Notes under the pieces: generated by a model | Seen by the model: the letters and a program-made list of their open reading frames with translations, nothing else | Databases searched by the model: none | Told to the model about the DNA's origin: nothing | Position numbers and translations under genes: made by a program | Part shown: in pieces, positions 42,524 through 55,100 of the stretch | Layout of the letters: every line of letters starts with the position of its first letter | How positions within the stretch are numbered: position 1 is the stretch's first letter | Origin: Chrysaora quinquecirrha | Taxonomy: Eukaryota > Cnidaria > Scyphozoa > Semaeostomeae > Pelagiidae | Reading direction: 5' to 3' | DNA: 64,000 bases | NCBI GenBank assembly: GCA_014526335.1 | Contig: JACTAT010000077.1 | Location: forward strand, 144,822 to 208,821

Positions 42524-42819
42524 CTGAAATACAAAATATCAATTAACATATGCTATATCTTTCTTCCACATATATCATAGACGTAACACATCGTTAGTCA
42601 GAGCATATATCAAATTTAATAAATGATGATCAGAAATAAGAAACTAAACAGAGTATTGGATACAAAATTAATTTCCATATCCGCTTTTCTGACACTGTTA
42701 ACTGAAATTTCCATAGAATTTCAAAACATAGGGGCCCTATGGGCATGTTCGAAGAACGACTCTGGTTGAATGTAGCTATTTCGGTCAAATGATGAAAGAT
42801 GTTTATCGGTATGCACAAC

Positions 42820-43155
42820 GATGATGATAATGATTATGATGGTAATGGTGGTGGTTATGATGATGATGTTGATGACCACGATGATCATGATGCTGGTTGG
42901 CAGGGGTGATTGTGGTGCTATGGTGGGTGTGGTGGTGGTTGTAGAGGTTGTTTTGGTGCTGAAGGGGTGGTTGTGGTGAATGTAGGTTGATCGTGGTGAT
43001 GGTTTTGGGTGTGGCTGTGGTGGTGGTGATAGGGATGGTCGAGGTGATGGTTGTAGGGGTGATTGTGGTGGTGGTGATAGGGGTGGTTGAGGTGATGGTT
43101 GTAAGGGTGGTAGTGGTGATGGTTATAGAGATGGTCGTGGTCACTGTTCAAGCGT
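42820..43155. repeat. GGT/GAT-rich low-complexity sequence
   Basis: Runs of 'gtggtggtgatagggatggt' type. ORFs of ITTTT or HHHHP type on either strand are artefacts of it. Confidence 0.85.
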
Positions 43156-44855
43156 TGGTTAGTGTGATATTTAGTGAGTTAGTTAGGGAGTTAGTGACAC
43201 GCCACCCCACACCAATATGTTCGAATTCTCGGAAGATAAAAAGGAGTTTTATCTTGTTTTTTTTGCCTCCCTTTAAATGTCATGCTCGAAATTGAGCAAC
43301 AAAGAAAAGAAAGCTATTTTCACATAAATTAAACTGTCACATTACGGTAGGAAATGAGTTAAAATCTGTCCATGACACACCATAACAGCCAGTACAGGCA
43401 GGGAATTTCCATAAAAATCTGACTTTCAACCTAACTTTGAATTTCATTACACATTTTGAGTAAATCGATAGCACTGACTCCAAATCCGAGATGGGCCCTT
43501 TGAAATTTTTAAAGGAAAATTGACTTTTCGATGGCTTCATCAAAATGCCTTGTTTGCCTTTTGACCGATATATCCCTCTACTGGTGCAACAAAAAAAGTT
43601 GGTAAGGGAAAATATGTATTCTCCTGACTTAAAATCTTCGATTAGTATATAGTGAATTTGATTGTACTAAATTTCACCGAAATCATGATGTCGTCACGAT
43701 GACGCCATCACCAAAAAAATACTTATTTTGACAAAACATTTTAAGTGGAAACTGTACTTATGAACATAAATAGTAGATTAAGGCCATAGTATCTGTACTT
43801 CTTTGTTATAATTGCAAAGAAAAGCATATGTGGTAAATAAGAGGCATTCATGAATATAAACAATAGATGATTGATGGCAAGAAGAAGGCTTCATCGATGC
43901 ATTGCAAGTCAACAGCAATATGCTACTTCTACAATACTTTGCTTCAAAAGAACATTACTGCAAGGGGATATATGATTAAAGATTAAAAGTACAGGGATAA
44001 GAGATTTCTCAGCTTTATATACAGATCAGCAACTTCAGCATACATTTCATCGACATCAAAGCTATGTTACTGAGGTCTTAAAAGTCGTGTATTAGCTTGG
44101 GAGCTGAATTCGATAAAAAGCTAAAAAGAACATTGACACAAGATTTAATGCATAAATTGCAAGACTAAGACGGTAAAAAAAAACGACACTGGGGAAAAAT
44201 TCATTTCCGGAACGACAGGGCACCCAAAAAAAGAAAACAGAGCAGCTTTATCCATAATTATTTTTGCAGAGAGAGACAATGTAATTGATTTAATCATTTT
44301 TCAAGGCAAGTTGAGAAGAAAGTAAATAGATAATAACCCTATGGCAACGATCAGGAACTGAAAGAATTACGACCTAATCTTACTCTGCAGTACCGAATAA
44401 CCCCCCTCCCTGCTGGTTAATTTTCAACCCCCTGCTCTTATTCCAACCTTTAGTATCCCATCCCAAACTTGCTGGGAAGTCTGCTAATCAAAAGATAAAA
44501 CGCCATCTCAGCTCCTCGTGCTTCTAGTTCGCGACCTAGGCGACTGGATCCTAGTTAACAACGATTTAACAGGGGGAGGATGTGTTGCACTACATAATCC
44601 CCTTTTATTAGTTGAGCATAATTTGCTGAAATAGATGATTTCATATTTCCTTAGATTATCGTTTTACTGTCCTGCGGTTGAGCATACTGTAATCTACGTT
44701 GCTATAATGTAATATCTGGGTGAATGAAAGTCAGATTTTTAGTCTTTCGTGTTAAGTATTTATTAATCTGAGTGATGACAAATCTGGTAAATGATGAATA
44801 TATGAAATGCTTTTCACATTGGAGACATAAAAATATGATTAAAGATTTTACTTAC
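43156..44855. other. NLR2 3' region or intergenic sequence
   Basis: No recognisable coding sequence or repeat. Confidence 0.4.
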
Positions 44856-44892
44856 CATCAGAAATAACAACATTCACACCAGCTTCCTCAAT
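44856..44892 (-). CDS. probable NLR2 C-terminal exon, 37 nt
   Basis: Acceptor 'ctttttag' and donor 'gtaagt' bound 37 nt that read IEEAGVNVVISD in the phase left by the NACHT-LRR exon. Joined, the product continues DIKNK-IEEAGVNVVISD, a plausible closing helix-strand of the last LRR. It ends one base into a codon, so another exon must follow. Confidence 0.5.
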
Positions 44893-47800
44893 CTAAAAAG
44901 GAAAAAAGACAGGAGTTAATGGTTGCTGTTTTGCTACACTCTTTTTTGTTTATAATAATATTATATATTATTATATATTGTATTGTTAAACCAGATAATT
45001 TGAGGCTTGGGTGTTCTTAATGGTTTTCTTATTTCAACATTGATTTTTCTACAATACACAGAACATATTGCTTCTATGAACCATCAATAAATTTGGCATC
45101 TTCTACATAGATTTATTAAATAATTGAACAGTTCTGTGTTGCAAACATGAGATGAAATTTCCAAAAAACGCACTTTCTTGTTTCTTATTTTTCATCTAAG
45201 GCTGGACATGTTCTTACGTTGTTCTTATCTTGTTGGCAAATCGATCCTCGATGTTCTCATAAAGTGTGTTCTTAGAACAGTGCACAGTCAAACATACGCA
45301 TTTGTATTAAGAATTGCAGAAGGTAAAGTCTCGAGTCCGTTTTAAAATGAAAATAGTGATAAAATTTTTCGATGATAAACCTTTCAAGACAGTCCCCCAC
45401 ACTGAAGAATCTATTTTCCTATCCTCTACAAATACAAAACAATGCAACTGAAGCAAAAAAGGCGTTATTCTGTTAACTCCTATCGGCTCATTTCAGGTGA
45501 TTTTAGGTGATTTTAGGTGATTTCAGGTGGTTTCAAGTGATTTTAACTTTTATAACATACGATTTAGGAAACGTCTTTGTAAAAAAACTCAGACTATTTT
45601 TTTCAAGGACAATTGGAACCAAAGAAGCTAATGAAAGGAGAACAATGGGCTGATGTCAAGAACATGACTTTTTAAAGGCAGTATTGTTCCCATCAACAAG
45701 GTTTAAAAAAAAATCAAGAAAACAAGCACAGGCTTTAAAAAACAACAAGGGAGAAAAATCTACTGGAAGTATATCGAAGACGAAGACACTATTCCTGGAA
45801 AAATTGTACCAAACAGCCCCAGTAAAAGTTACAATTAGATTGTTAATCTTGTATGTTTGGAATATAGTAGTGGAATAAAAAATTTAGTTAAGTCGTGTTG
45901 CCAGGCCTATAGTCAATCACTGAGATCATTTGGTTACAGTAAATTCGAAATCAAGTTTTATGCCTTCCATAAATCTATAACAATTTGATTTCATCAATTA
46001 AGGCTGCATAAAACATAAAAAAGGATCAACAAAATTAGGATATATATCCTCAAATTCGTCATGTGAGCAATTTTAACAAAACAAATATGTTCGGGATTGT
46101 AAGGGAAGACTCGGTATTTGAATTATAAATCTGGTGGTAGATACAACGTCATTGCTGCTTCAATAGATTGAATATTTAACACAAATTTCAAGACATTCAG
46201 CATTCTCAAGTTGAAGAAATCATAAAATCCTAGCCGAATCAAGAGAAAGTTAGGGCATGTCTCTTAAATAGCAGAAAAGTAGTCAATATTCTTACCTTGT
46301 TCTTTATGTCTCGTGGCCAGTAAGGCTCTATTGTCAGGCTTTGCAAATTTAGTTGGCCTTTATCCTTTGCATTTCTTATGAATACAAGCAGTTTCGCTGG
46401 ATCCATGATACCACAAATTAGCTTAACTTCTTTCAACATTACCAAAACTTCAAAAAAGGAATCAATACATTCATAAGCGATTTCCATTTCATGAATCGTA
46501 AGTCTTTCTAATCTCAGATGACCATGATCTTGTTCATGTTTGACAATATTGCAAAAGAGATTAGCCCATATCGCCTTATCGATAGCAACCCAAGACAACA
46601 GTACTTCTTTTAACGTTACTAAGACTTTCGAAAACGAATCAATACATTCATCAGCGATCTCCATATGAAAAATCTCCAGTCTCTCTAATCTCAGATGACC
46701 ATGATCTTGTTCATGTTTGTCCAGATTGCAAAAGAGATTATCCCATATCGCCTTATCGATAGCAACAGAAGACAAGATAACTTCTTTTAACATTATCAAA
46801 ACTTTCGAAAAAGAATCAATACATTCATCAGCGATTTCCATCTCTAAAATCTCCAGTCTTTCTAATCTCAGATGACCATGATCTTGTTCATGTTGGAAAA
46901 GATTGCAAAAGAGATTATCCCATATCGCCTTATCGATAGTAACAGAAGACAAGATAACTTCTTTTAACATTATAAAAACTTTTGAAAAAGAATCAATACA
47001 TTCATCAGCGATTTTCATTCCAACAATCGTAAGTCTTTCTAATCTCAGATGACCATGATCTTCTTCATGTTTGACAATATTGCAAAAGAGATTAGCCCAT
47101 ATCGCCTTATCGATAGCAACCCAAGACAACAGTACTTCTTTTAACGTTACTAAGACTTTCGAAAACGAATCGATACATTCATCAGCGATCTCCATATCAA
47201 AAATCTCCAGTCTCTCTAATCTCAGATGACCATGATCTTGTTCATGTTTGTCCAGATTGCAAAAGAGATTATCCCATATCGCCTTATCGATAGCAACCCG
47301 AGACAACAGTACTTCTTTTAACATTGTCAAAACTTTCGAAAAAGAATCACTACATTCATCAGCGATTTCTGCTCTATCAATCTTTAAGCATTCTAGCCTC
47401 AAATGACAATTACCTTTCTTTTTCTGATATTGGTCAATTTTGTGCAAAAGTTTATCCCATATAACTTTATTGATAGCAACCTTGTGCAACAAAACTTCTT
47501 TCAACATTATCAAAACTTCAAAAAAGGAATCATCAGCGATTTGCATGTCAGAAATTGCCAATCTTTCAAGCCTCATATCACTTTCAGGTTCTTTAATATG
47601 CTTTAGCAACTCTTGCCATAGGTATTTTCCTTTTCTGAAATCACACATTAGAAAAGAAACATTTCTACAATAAATTGCATTTTTGGCCAGCAATTTCATG
47701 TCATCTTCTGATAACTCCTTCTCAACCAATGTGATCTCAACACAATCAAACAGACAAGCAAACTGAATGACTTTTACGTATTCTAAGTTCTCCACTTTCA

Positions 47801-50800
47801 ATTCAATGCCTTTAAAAAACGTTTTCAATTCATCATCATTTATGCCATTATTTTTTGCCATTAGAATAACGTTGAAAATATTCATTTGGTCGATTTCATT
47901 TATATGCAGAGTAACCCTCTCAGGCGGTGTTATTTTTTCAAGCATTTGCGTTAACAACGTTTTATCTCTAACTTCATCAAATGGATTGAGAGTGTCGCAT
48001 ATAAATCTTAACATCCTTTCAACTTTAGCTCTGTCACTAAACATGCTCTTTTTTAAATGCCTTAAAAAATTGATTATAACAGACGAATCTGTTTCCCTGC
48101 CTTCTTTATCTAACGCATTGACAAGAGCCAGAGAAATATCTTCACGAGAAACATTTTTCACTAGTTTCCGTCCCTCAAAGCAACAAATAAATAAAATGCA
48201 TTCATACGCCTCCTCTTCAAAAAATTGCTCAATCATTCGGTTTCTGTCTTCTGCGAAGAAGAAATAAATCGAGGCGAAAAATTCCATGATAGATAAGTGC
48301 TTAAATTGTCGTCGCTCTCCAAAATTATCACTGACATCGCAAAATAGACTTTCAAAAAATTCTTTCTGCTGGGCATCAGATCCTTTAATCTCTTCGAAAA
48401 CGTGTTCAAACGTTTCCTTCTCAAATATAATGTCATTGTTGATGTACAATTCAAATGCAATGGCACTGATGGATTTGAAAACTTGAATATATTTTGAGAA
48501 TAGTTCTGACACAAAACCGCTCTTTGCTCCAGGATCCTTTAAATGTGAATGTTGATTTAAAAGTAAATAACACGACCATGAATATAAATCAGTGGCACTG
48601 GATACTGTCTGTCCATTAGTCAAAATTGCCACACAACATAAAGTATTCAAAAACTGCGGAACGGTAGTGATGGCAGAAATATTTTCCGAATTCTTCATCG
48701 TCTTCTTTATCAACTGTTCAGGATTTTCGACCTGACTGACAAATTTCGCAAACCTTTTGACATAATTTTTGATTTCAACAGTAGAAAGTCCTAGAATTTC
48801 AAATACTTTGCAGTCTAGGCCTTCAAAAGTGTTTTGGACATGCGGCCTGCCGAGTATTATCAATTTAGACTTTGGAAATTTTGAGATAAATTTTTCAATA
48901 ATAGACTTCGCTGAATTGGGACCTGTCTTTTGGCTCGCCATCTCGTCTAAGCCATCGATTAGAAGTAATGAATCTTCCCCATCCTCGATATTTATACCAA
49001 AGAATTCTTCCCTAAGGAAGCTGTCAATGACATCATCGATATTATCATTTTTCAGGTAACGATTGAAATCTCTGCATTCAAAAAAAATAAGATGCTTGAA
49101 TTTCTTTCGGATCTCATCCTTGTCAGTTGCCATTGTCCATTTAAGTGCAAGTTGCTTCGCGAAAACAGTCTTGCCACTTCCGGCAACCCCCTGAATAAAC
49201 ATAATGCGGTGATCATTGTACAATAGGTCAGGTAAATTGATTACTTTACTCTGATCTTGCAGTCTCTTTATATGTCTTGTCATTTCACCACGAAATGAGC
49301 GGTCGCAATACGTTAAACGGGTAATCTTTAGCCTGACAGCAAATTCATCAACGTTCATCCACGCAAGTTTGATGCGTCGTCCCTCAACATTGTTAATTTG
49401 ATGTTTCTGACACTTTGATATATACTTGTCTTTCAATTTACCTAAGAAAAATCAAACAGAACATTTATAGATCGTCACCAAAAGGTTCCGGAAGCAGATT
49501 TTAGAGAAACCCTTCGGATGTTCACATGCTAATTTAAAATTAATCTTAATCAATGCTACTGTTATTGACCTGTAAGCCACTAAAGAAATTTAGTAACATC
49601 AAAAACCTGGGGTGGGGTGGGCAATTGTGTTGGGCGTGAGCATTGGGTAATCAGTTCTGCCAGAAATTTTCCATTAGACATTGTGCTAAAAATCGTATTG
49701 GCATTAGGTCAGTTCAGTCCAGTTAAATCCCGTAGCTTCTCTATCCGGGCATCTTTGCCTTCTGAATAACTTCAAGCCACTTCCTTCCATCTGAATTAAT
49801 AAAAATCATCCCAATAAATTAATCCATTTTACACAGGCAGGGATTAATCTATTTCACCAAAACCTGAGTTCGTTTTGCTGCTCCTCTGTCATTTTGTCGT
49901 TAGCAACAACCTGCAACAGCAGCTTGATTTTGAGCAGTTTGTAGAGTTTGTACAGTGTTTGGTAATTTTTTACCGTTTCGCGCCTGTTTCTTTTTGCCGG
50001 GTTTGCGCCTCGCGCGCCAAAATTTTCTGATTCTTTACAGGGCAACAAGATGTTTGATTTGAATATTTTTTTAAATGGATGTCTGTTGTTTGTTGCTATT
50101 GAACTGCTCAAAATCAAATGCCGCCTGCAACTAGAAAGAAATTTAAGAGAGCTTTTTTTATTGATTTCGCCAAAGCTCTTCTCATGGAGGACAAAAAATC
50201 AAAACAAAATGTGATTGGCTCCTCAAAAATGTAAACATACTTGCTGATTGGCTGAAAACATTGTCTGCCCTTATAATGCTAGAATAGTATAAACCATCCA
50301 AAGCTTGAGTCAAGCTGCAACATTTCAATGTCTTAGCACTGGTCCATTTATTATATAAAAGGGCGAAGATCCAAGTTATATAAAAGCTTTGATTCTGAAA
50401 AGTTACCGGCGATAAAACTTTTCACCCCGTCGTCTTTGCCCTTGAAACTCTATATCTCGAAATTTTAATTTTGGATATCCAGAATGGCAACCGTTCGTTG
50501 AAAAGGCGCATTGAAATTTAAATGTATGCATGGGCAAACTTACGTTGAGCACCTTCATCTGTCATTATTTGGCTTTCTTCATTCATTTCCAATACTGCTT
50601 CTAACTTTGTGCTGAGTTCTAAAAACACAATTAGCATGTGAATAGAATATTTTTCATTCTCTAACAGAAAGTAAAACGAGCTTGGAAATTCCAAGTTGGA
50701 ATGTCTTAAAAACATAAAATCTTTAGAAAACAACTTAAAATAAAACGGCGAAATTAAAAAGTAGCAGAGATGAATGCGTCAATACGTAGGTTCATAGTTT

Positions 50801-52160
50801 GCAGTAAAAATGGAGGGGGGCTTTGGGGGGTATCAAAGTTCGAAAACCCGGAGGAAAATTTAGAAAAACCCGAAAACCCGGACAAAATTTTGGCAAAACC
50901 AGTAAATGCGCAGAAAGAAAATCAAAAATCCCAAAAACTGCATTGGGTTACTGGTTGGAATCATTGTTTTTAGCGATTCTGCTTCACTTATTTAGCTATA
51001 ATGCAGGTTTGGCACCAGCATTAAGATGACTACTTTTTTTAGTTAAAATTGTTCTCCAGATTGATATTAACGAGAAGGACGTTGTGTCAAGAAACTAATT
51101 CATTCATTCATTCGCAAGATCTTTCAAAGAAAACTCATCCGCGTTTGATAGTTTCTAGACAGTTCAAATGATATATACTCAAAACTTCATTCATTGCTGT
51201 GCGGTTAACTGGGGTGTTGATTGATACTTTTGTAGCGTCATTGTTGATAACAGTTGCCCAGGCAACATGCTATTTACCTATCTTCAACAGGTTTTCAAAT
51301 CTAAATGAGTAGACCTCGAGGGTAGATCACTTTCAGCGTTAAACAACTTCATATAGACAAAATACGCTATCCTCTTCATATCAAATTGACTTTTTTGATG
51401 ATCAACAACATTGTGGGAGTCAAAGTACTTGCATTTGCTCCTAGCAAGATATTTTAATCGGCCTTGAAGAAAGGACTTTGGAAAGGACTTACGTTGAGGA
51501 CGTTCATCTGTCATTATTTGGCTTTCTTCATTCATTTCCAATACTGCTTCTAACTTTGTGCTGAGTCCTAAAACACAATTAGCATGTGAATAGAATATTT
51601 TTCATTCTCTAACAGAAAGTAAAATTAAAGGTACCCATTAGCCATGTTTGAAGAATGAGATCAGCGCAGATCAGCTTGAGATAAGCCTATTGGCTTGCAG
51701 CTTTCAGTGTGGACTTCCATTCAAGATAATAAATGTTAAGAAACAAGCCATAAAGAAAGATTTCCTTTTTTTCAGTGCCTCAGCATCCAGGGTTCAGCAG
51801 AGAATACACACAAGAAACCTTGTAACAAACAAGTGTTACGTATTTGATCTATTGCCATCCAAATAAATAATGACATTAACATTGTTTTCAATTTGAATTT
51901 CATCTTATAATACTTACGCTGGACATTTTCATCAGTCTTTTTCTGTCTTTCATCAATGCCTACTACAGTTGTTCTGAAATCTTCAAATTGTTCTCTTGTT
52001 TCTAATATATATAAGAGAAAATCAAAATAAATGCAAAAAACTTTCATTATAATAATAATAATAATAATAATAATAACACGAATATTTATACAGGATAGCC
52101 TATCAGCATATTGAAATGCTGTTATCTTAAGGGTCCTGTCATGAAAGTAAGAGTTAAAAA

Positions 52161-52194
<34 letters not shown>

Positions 52195-55100
52195 TAATAG
52201 CTATAAAAAGTGTTTTTAAATTTTAAAATATAAAGGTTCTTCAACTAAAATGTTCGTTTAAAAAAGAAGTAAAAACAATCCTGGACTGAATCTTTCTAGC
52301 CTCAAGGGGTAAATCATTGAAAATTCTTCCACCAGCATAAGCTATACATTTTTGTCCAATTTTCGTTTTCATGAGTGGTAGTTTAGTAGTATAGTTGTTG
52401 TTTCTTGTACATTTTTCATGTTTGGCTCTTTCGAAATAATCCTTAAACGGGTCACAAACATTCTTTTGTAGGCAGTCGAAAACAAATTTGCAAACACTTT
52501 TCTTTATTTGATTTTCTATGTGCGGAACTCTCAAATCAGTGTTAGGTGGACATTTTGATTTGATAATGTTCATACTTCGTTTCTCAATACTACGCAAACG
52601 CTTTAATTTTGATTCTGACCATCCCAGCCCAACTGATCCACAGTACGTGAATAGGGGCATAATCATAGCATTGTAGATTACAATGGCTGTCGGTGTATCA
52701 ATGGAGTTGCGAATGCGCCTGAGAAGATTAACCCTTCCTGCTGCCTTTTTGTAGGTTACATCGATATGAGTATCCAACGTCAGCGAGGGGTCTAATGTTA
52801 CTCCGAGATATTTATATTCTGTTGTACAATTGATGGGTGTCTCTCCACTTATGATGTTAAGCTGTCTCTCTTTGAATTTATTCAATCTCTTTGCTGTGCC
52901 AAAAAGCATAGCTTCGGTTTTCCCTTTCTTCAGATTCATGATTAACTCGTTCTTTGAAAACCAAGTGGCTAAGTTGTTAACATCTTGATTAAGATGGCTT
53001 TTGATGTTCACATGCTAATTTAAAATTAATCTTAATCAATGCTACTGTTATTGACCTGTAAGCAACTAAAGAAATTTAGTAACATCAAAAACCTGGGGTG
53101 GGGTGGGCAATTGTGTTGGGCGTGAGCATTGGGTAATCAGTTCTGCCAGAAATTTTCCATTAGACATTGTGCTAAAAATCGTATTGGCATTAGGTCAGTT
53201 CAGTTCAGTTAAATCCCGTAGCTTCTCTATCCGGGCATCTTTGCCTTCTAAATAACTTCAAGCCACTTCCTTCCATCTGAATTCATAAAAATCATCCCAA
53301 TAAATTAATCCATTTTACACCGGCAGGGATTAATCTATTTCACCAAAAACTGAGTTCGTTTTGCTGCTCCTCTGTCATTGTGTCGTTAGTAACAACCTGC
53401 AACAGCAGCTTGGTTTTGAGCAGTTTGTAGAGTTTGTACAGTGTTTGGTAATTTTTTACCGTTTCGCGCCTGTTTCTTTTTGCCGGGTTCGCGCCTCGCG
53501 CGCCAAAATTTTCTGATTCTTCACAGGGTAACAAGATGTTTGATTTGAACATTTTTTTAAATGGATGTTTGTTGTTTGTTGCTATTGAACTGCTCAAAAT
53601 CAAATGCCGCCTGCAACTAGACAGAAATCAAAGAGAGATTTTTTATTGATTTCGCCAAAGCTCTTCTCATTGAGGACAAAAAATCAAAACAAAATGTGAC
53701 TGGCTCCTCAAAAATGTAAACACACTTGCTGATTGGCTGAAAATATTGTCTGCCCTTATAATGCTAGAATAGTATAAACCATCCAAAGCTTGAGTCAAGC
53801 TGCAGCGTTTCAATGTCTTAGCACTGGTCCATTTATTTTATAAAAGGGGGGAAGATCCAAGTTCTATAAAAGCTTTGATTCTGAAAAGTGACTGGGGATG
53901 AAACTTTTCACCCCGTCGTCTTTGCCCTTGAAACTCTACATCTCGAAATTTAAATTTTGGATATCCAGAATGGCAACCGTTCGTTGAAAAGGCGCATTGA
54001 AATTTAAATGTATGCATGGGCAAACTTACGTTGAGCACTTTCATCTGTCATTATTTGGCTTCCTTCATTAATTTCCAATACTGCAAACTTTTTGCTGAGT
54101 TCTAAAAACACAATTAGCATGCGAATAGAATATTTTTTTCATTCTCTTGAAGAAAGTAAAAAGAGCTTGGAAATTCCAAGTTGATCATAGTCAATAGAAG
54201 TGAGGACTGGTCTGGAAACCTATTGTCATAATTTCTTTTGTTCTATTGAATTCGGCCGCACAACTTGAACGCACAAATTATTTTGGTCATGTGATCAAAC
54301 TGAGGGGACGACATTCGAGAATTGACTGCAGAAAACACTAGGAAAGATCAGGAACGACGAGAAATGTTCAGTTTATCATTCAAATTCTTGGATGAAGATA
54401 AGTGCAATGTCACGTATGATAAGCAGTTCAACTCGGCTGCAGATATAAGCAATTTCTCCTGAATGGGATCGTTCTTCTGTACTAAAGACGTCTCTCCCGA
54501 TACCAAGAAATAAGAATCAGGGCAAAATTTCCGCTAGGAGAGTTCCGCTATTTCTTTTTAAGCAGGAAAATAGTCAGTCTTACAAGCTCTATTGTAGCTA
54601 CAATTAATAACTTGAATAAAAAAAGCAGCAAAGCCATCCAAAAACTAAAATTAGACTTTATAGAAGAAAATTCATTCAGTTCTGAATGTTCGCATATCGT
54701 TTATTCGTTCCTATTTTTCGCCCGCTTTTCTCTTTTCGAAAGCCCTCTACCCGAATCGATCACCACACCCTTCAAAAACTCAGCAAAACTTATTAAAAAA
54801 ATCAGTGCTTCCTCCATGCGAAAAATAATAGAATTCGAAGACTCTTGATCGGAAGAAAACACAGCTAGGGAGAAGAAGGGGAAGAAAGAATTGCTCTCAA
54901 TTGACAGAGAAAAGGAGAAACCACGGGCTGAAATTCCGCATGCTAGTTTCTCCCACATCGAGAAAAACTTTACCTGCTTGCAGACTCAAGCGAGGGAAAT
55001 TTTACTCTTCAAAAAGATGTACGCGATTCAAGGGAGTGAACGGCCCCTGGCTGGAGCTCAAAGTTTGAGGCTCAGCTCGAGGGGCATTTCACTCTGCAAA

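Larger units (their letters stand above)
45838..50640. repeat. tandem segmental duplication, copy 2, 3' part
   Basis: Parallels 10688-14480 in the same orientation, with the extra LRR units as the main length difference. Confidence 0.9.

Noticed and set aside
42803..43295. ORFs of ITTTT, HHPYNHH and VVVVIGVV type
   Set aside because: Low-complexity GGT/GAT repeat read on both strands.
44856..44892. Exon of a TCP-1 chaperonin (IEEAGVNVVI resembles a CCT motif)
   Set aside because: No neighbouring CCT exons were seen, and the phase and position fit the NLR2 gene better.
49854..50117. An 87-codon minus-strand ORF conserved at 53340-53603
   Set aside because: By eye, most of the differences between the two copies change the amino acid, so the ORF shows no constraint and is explained by the block duplication.
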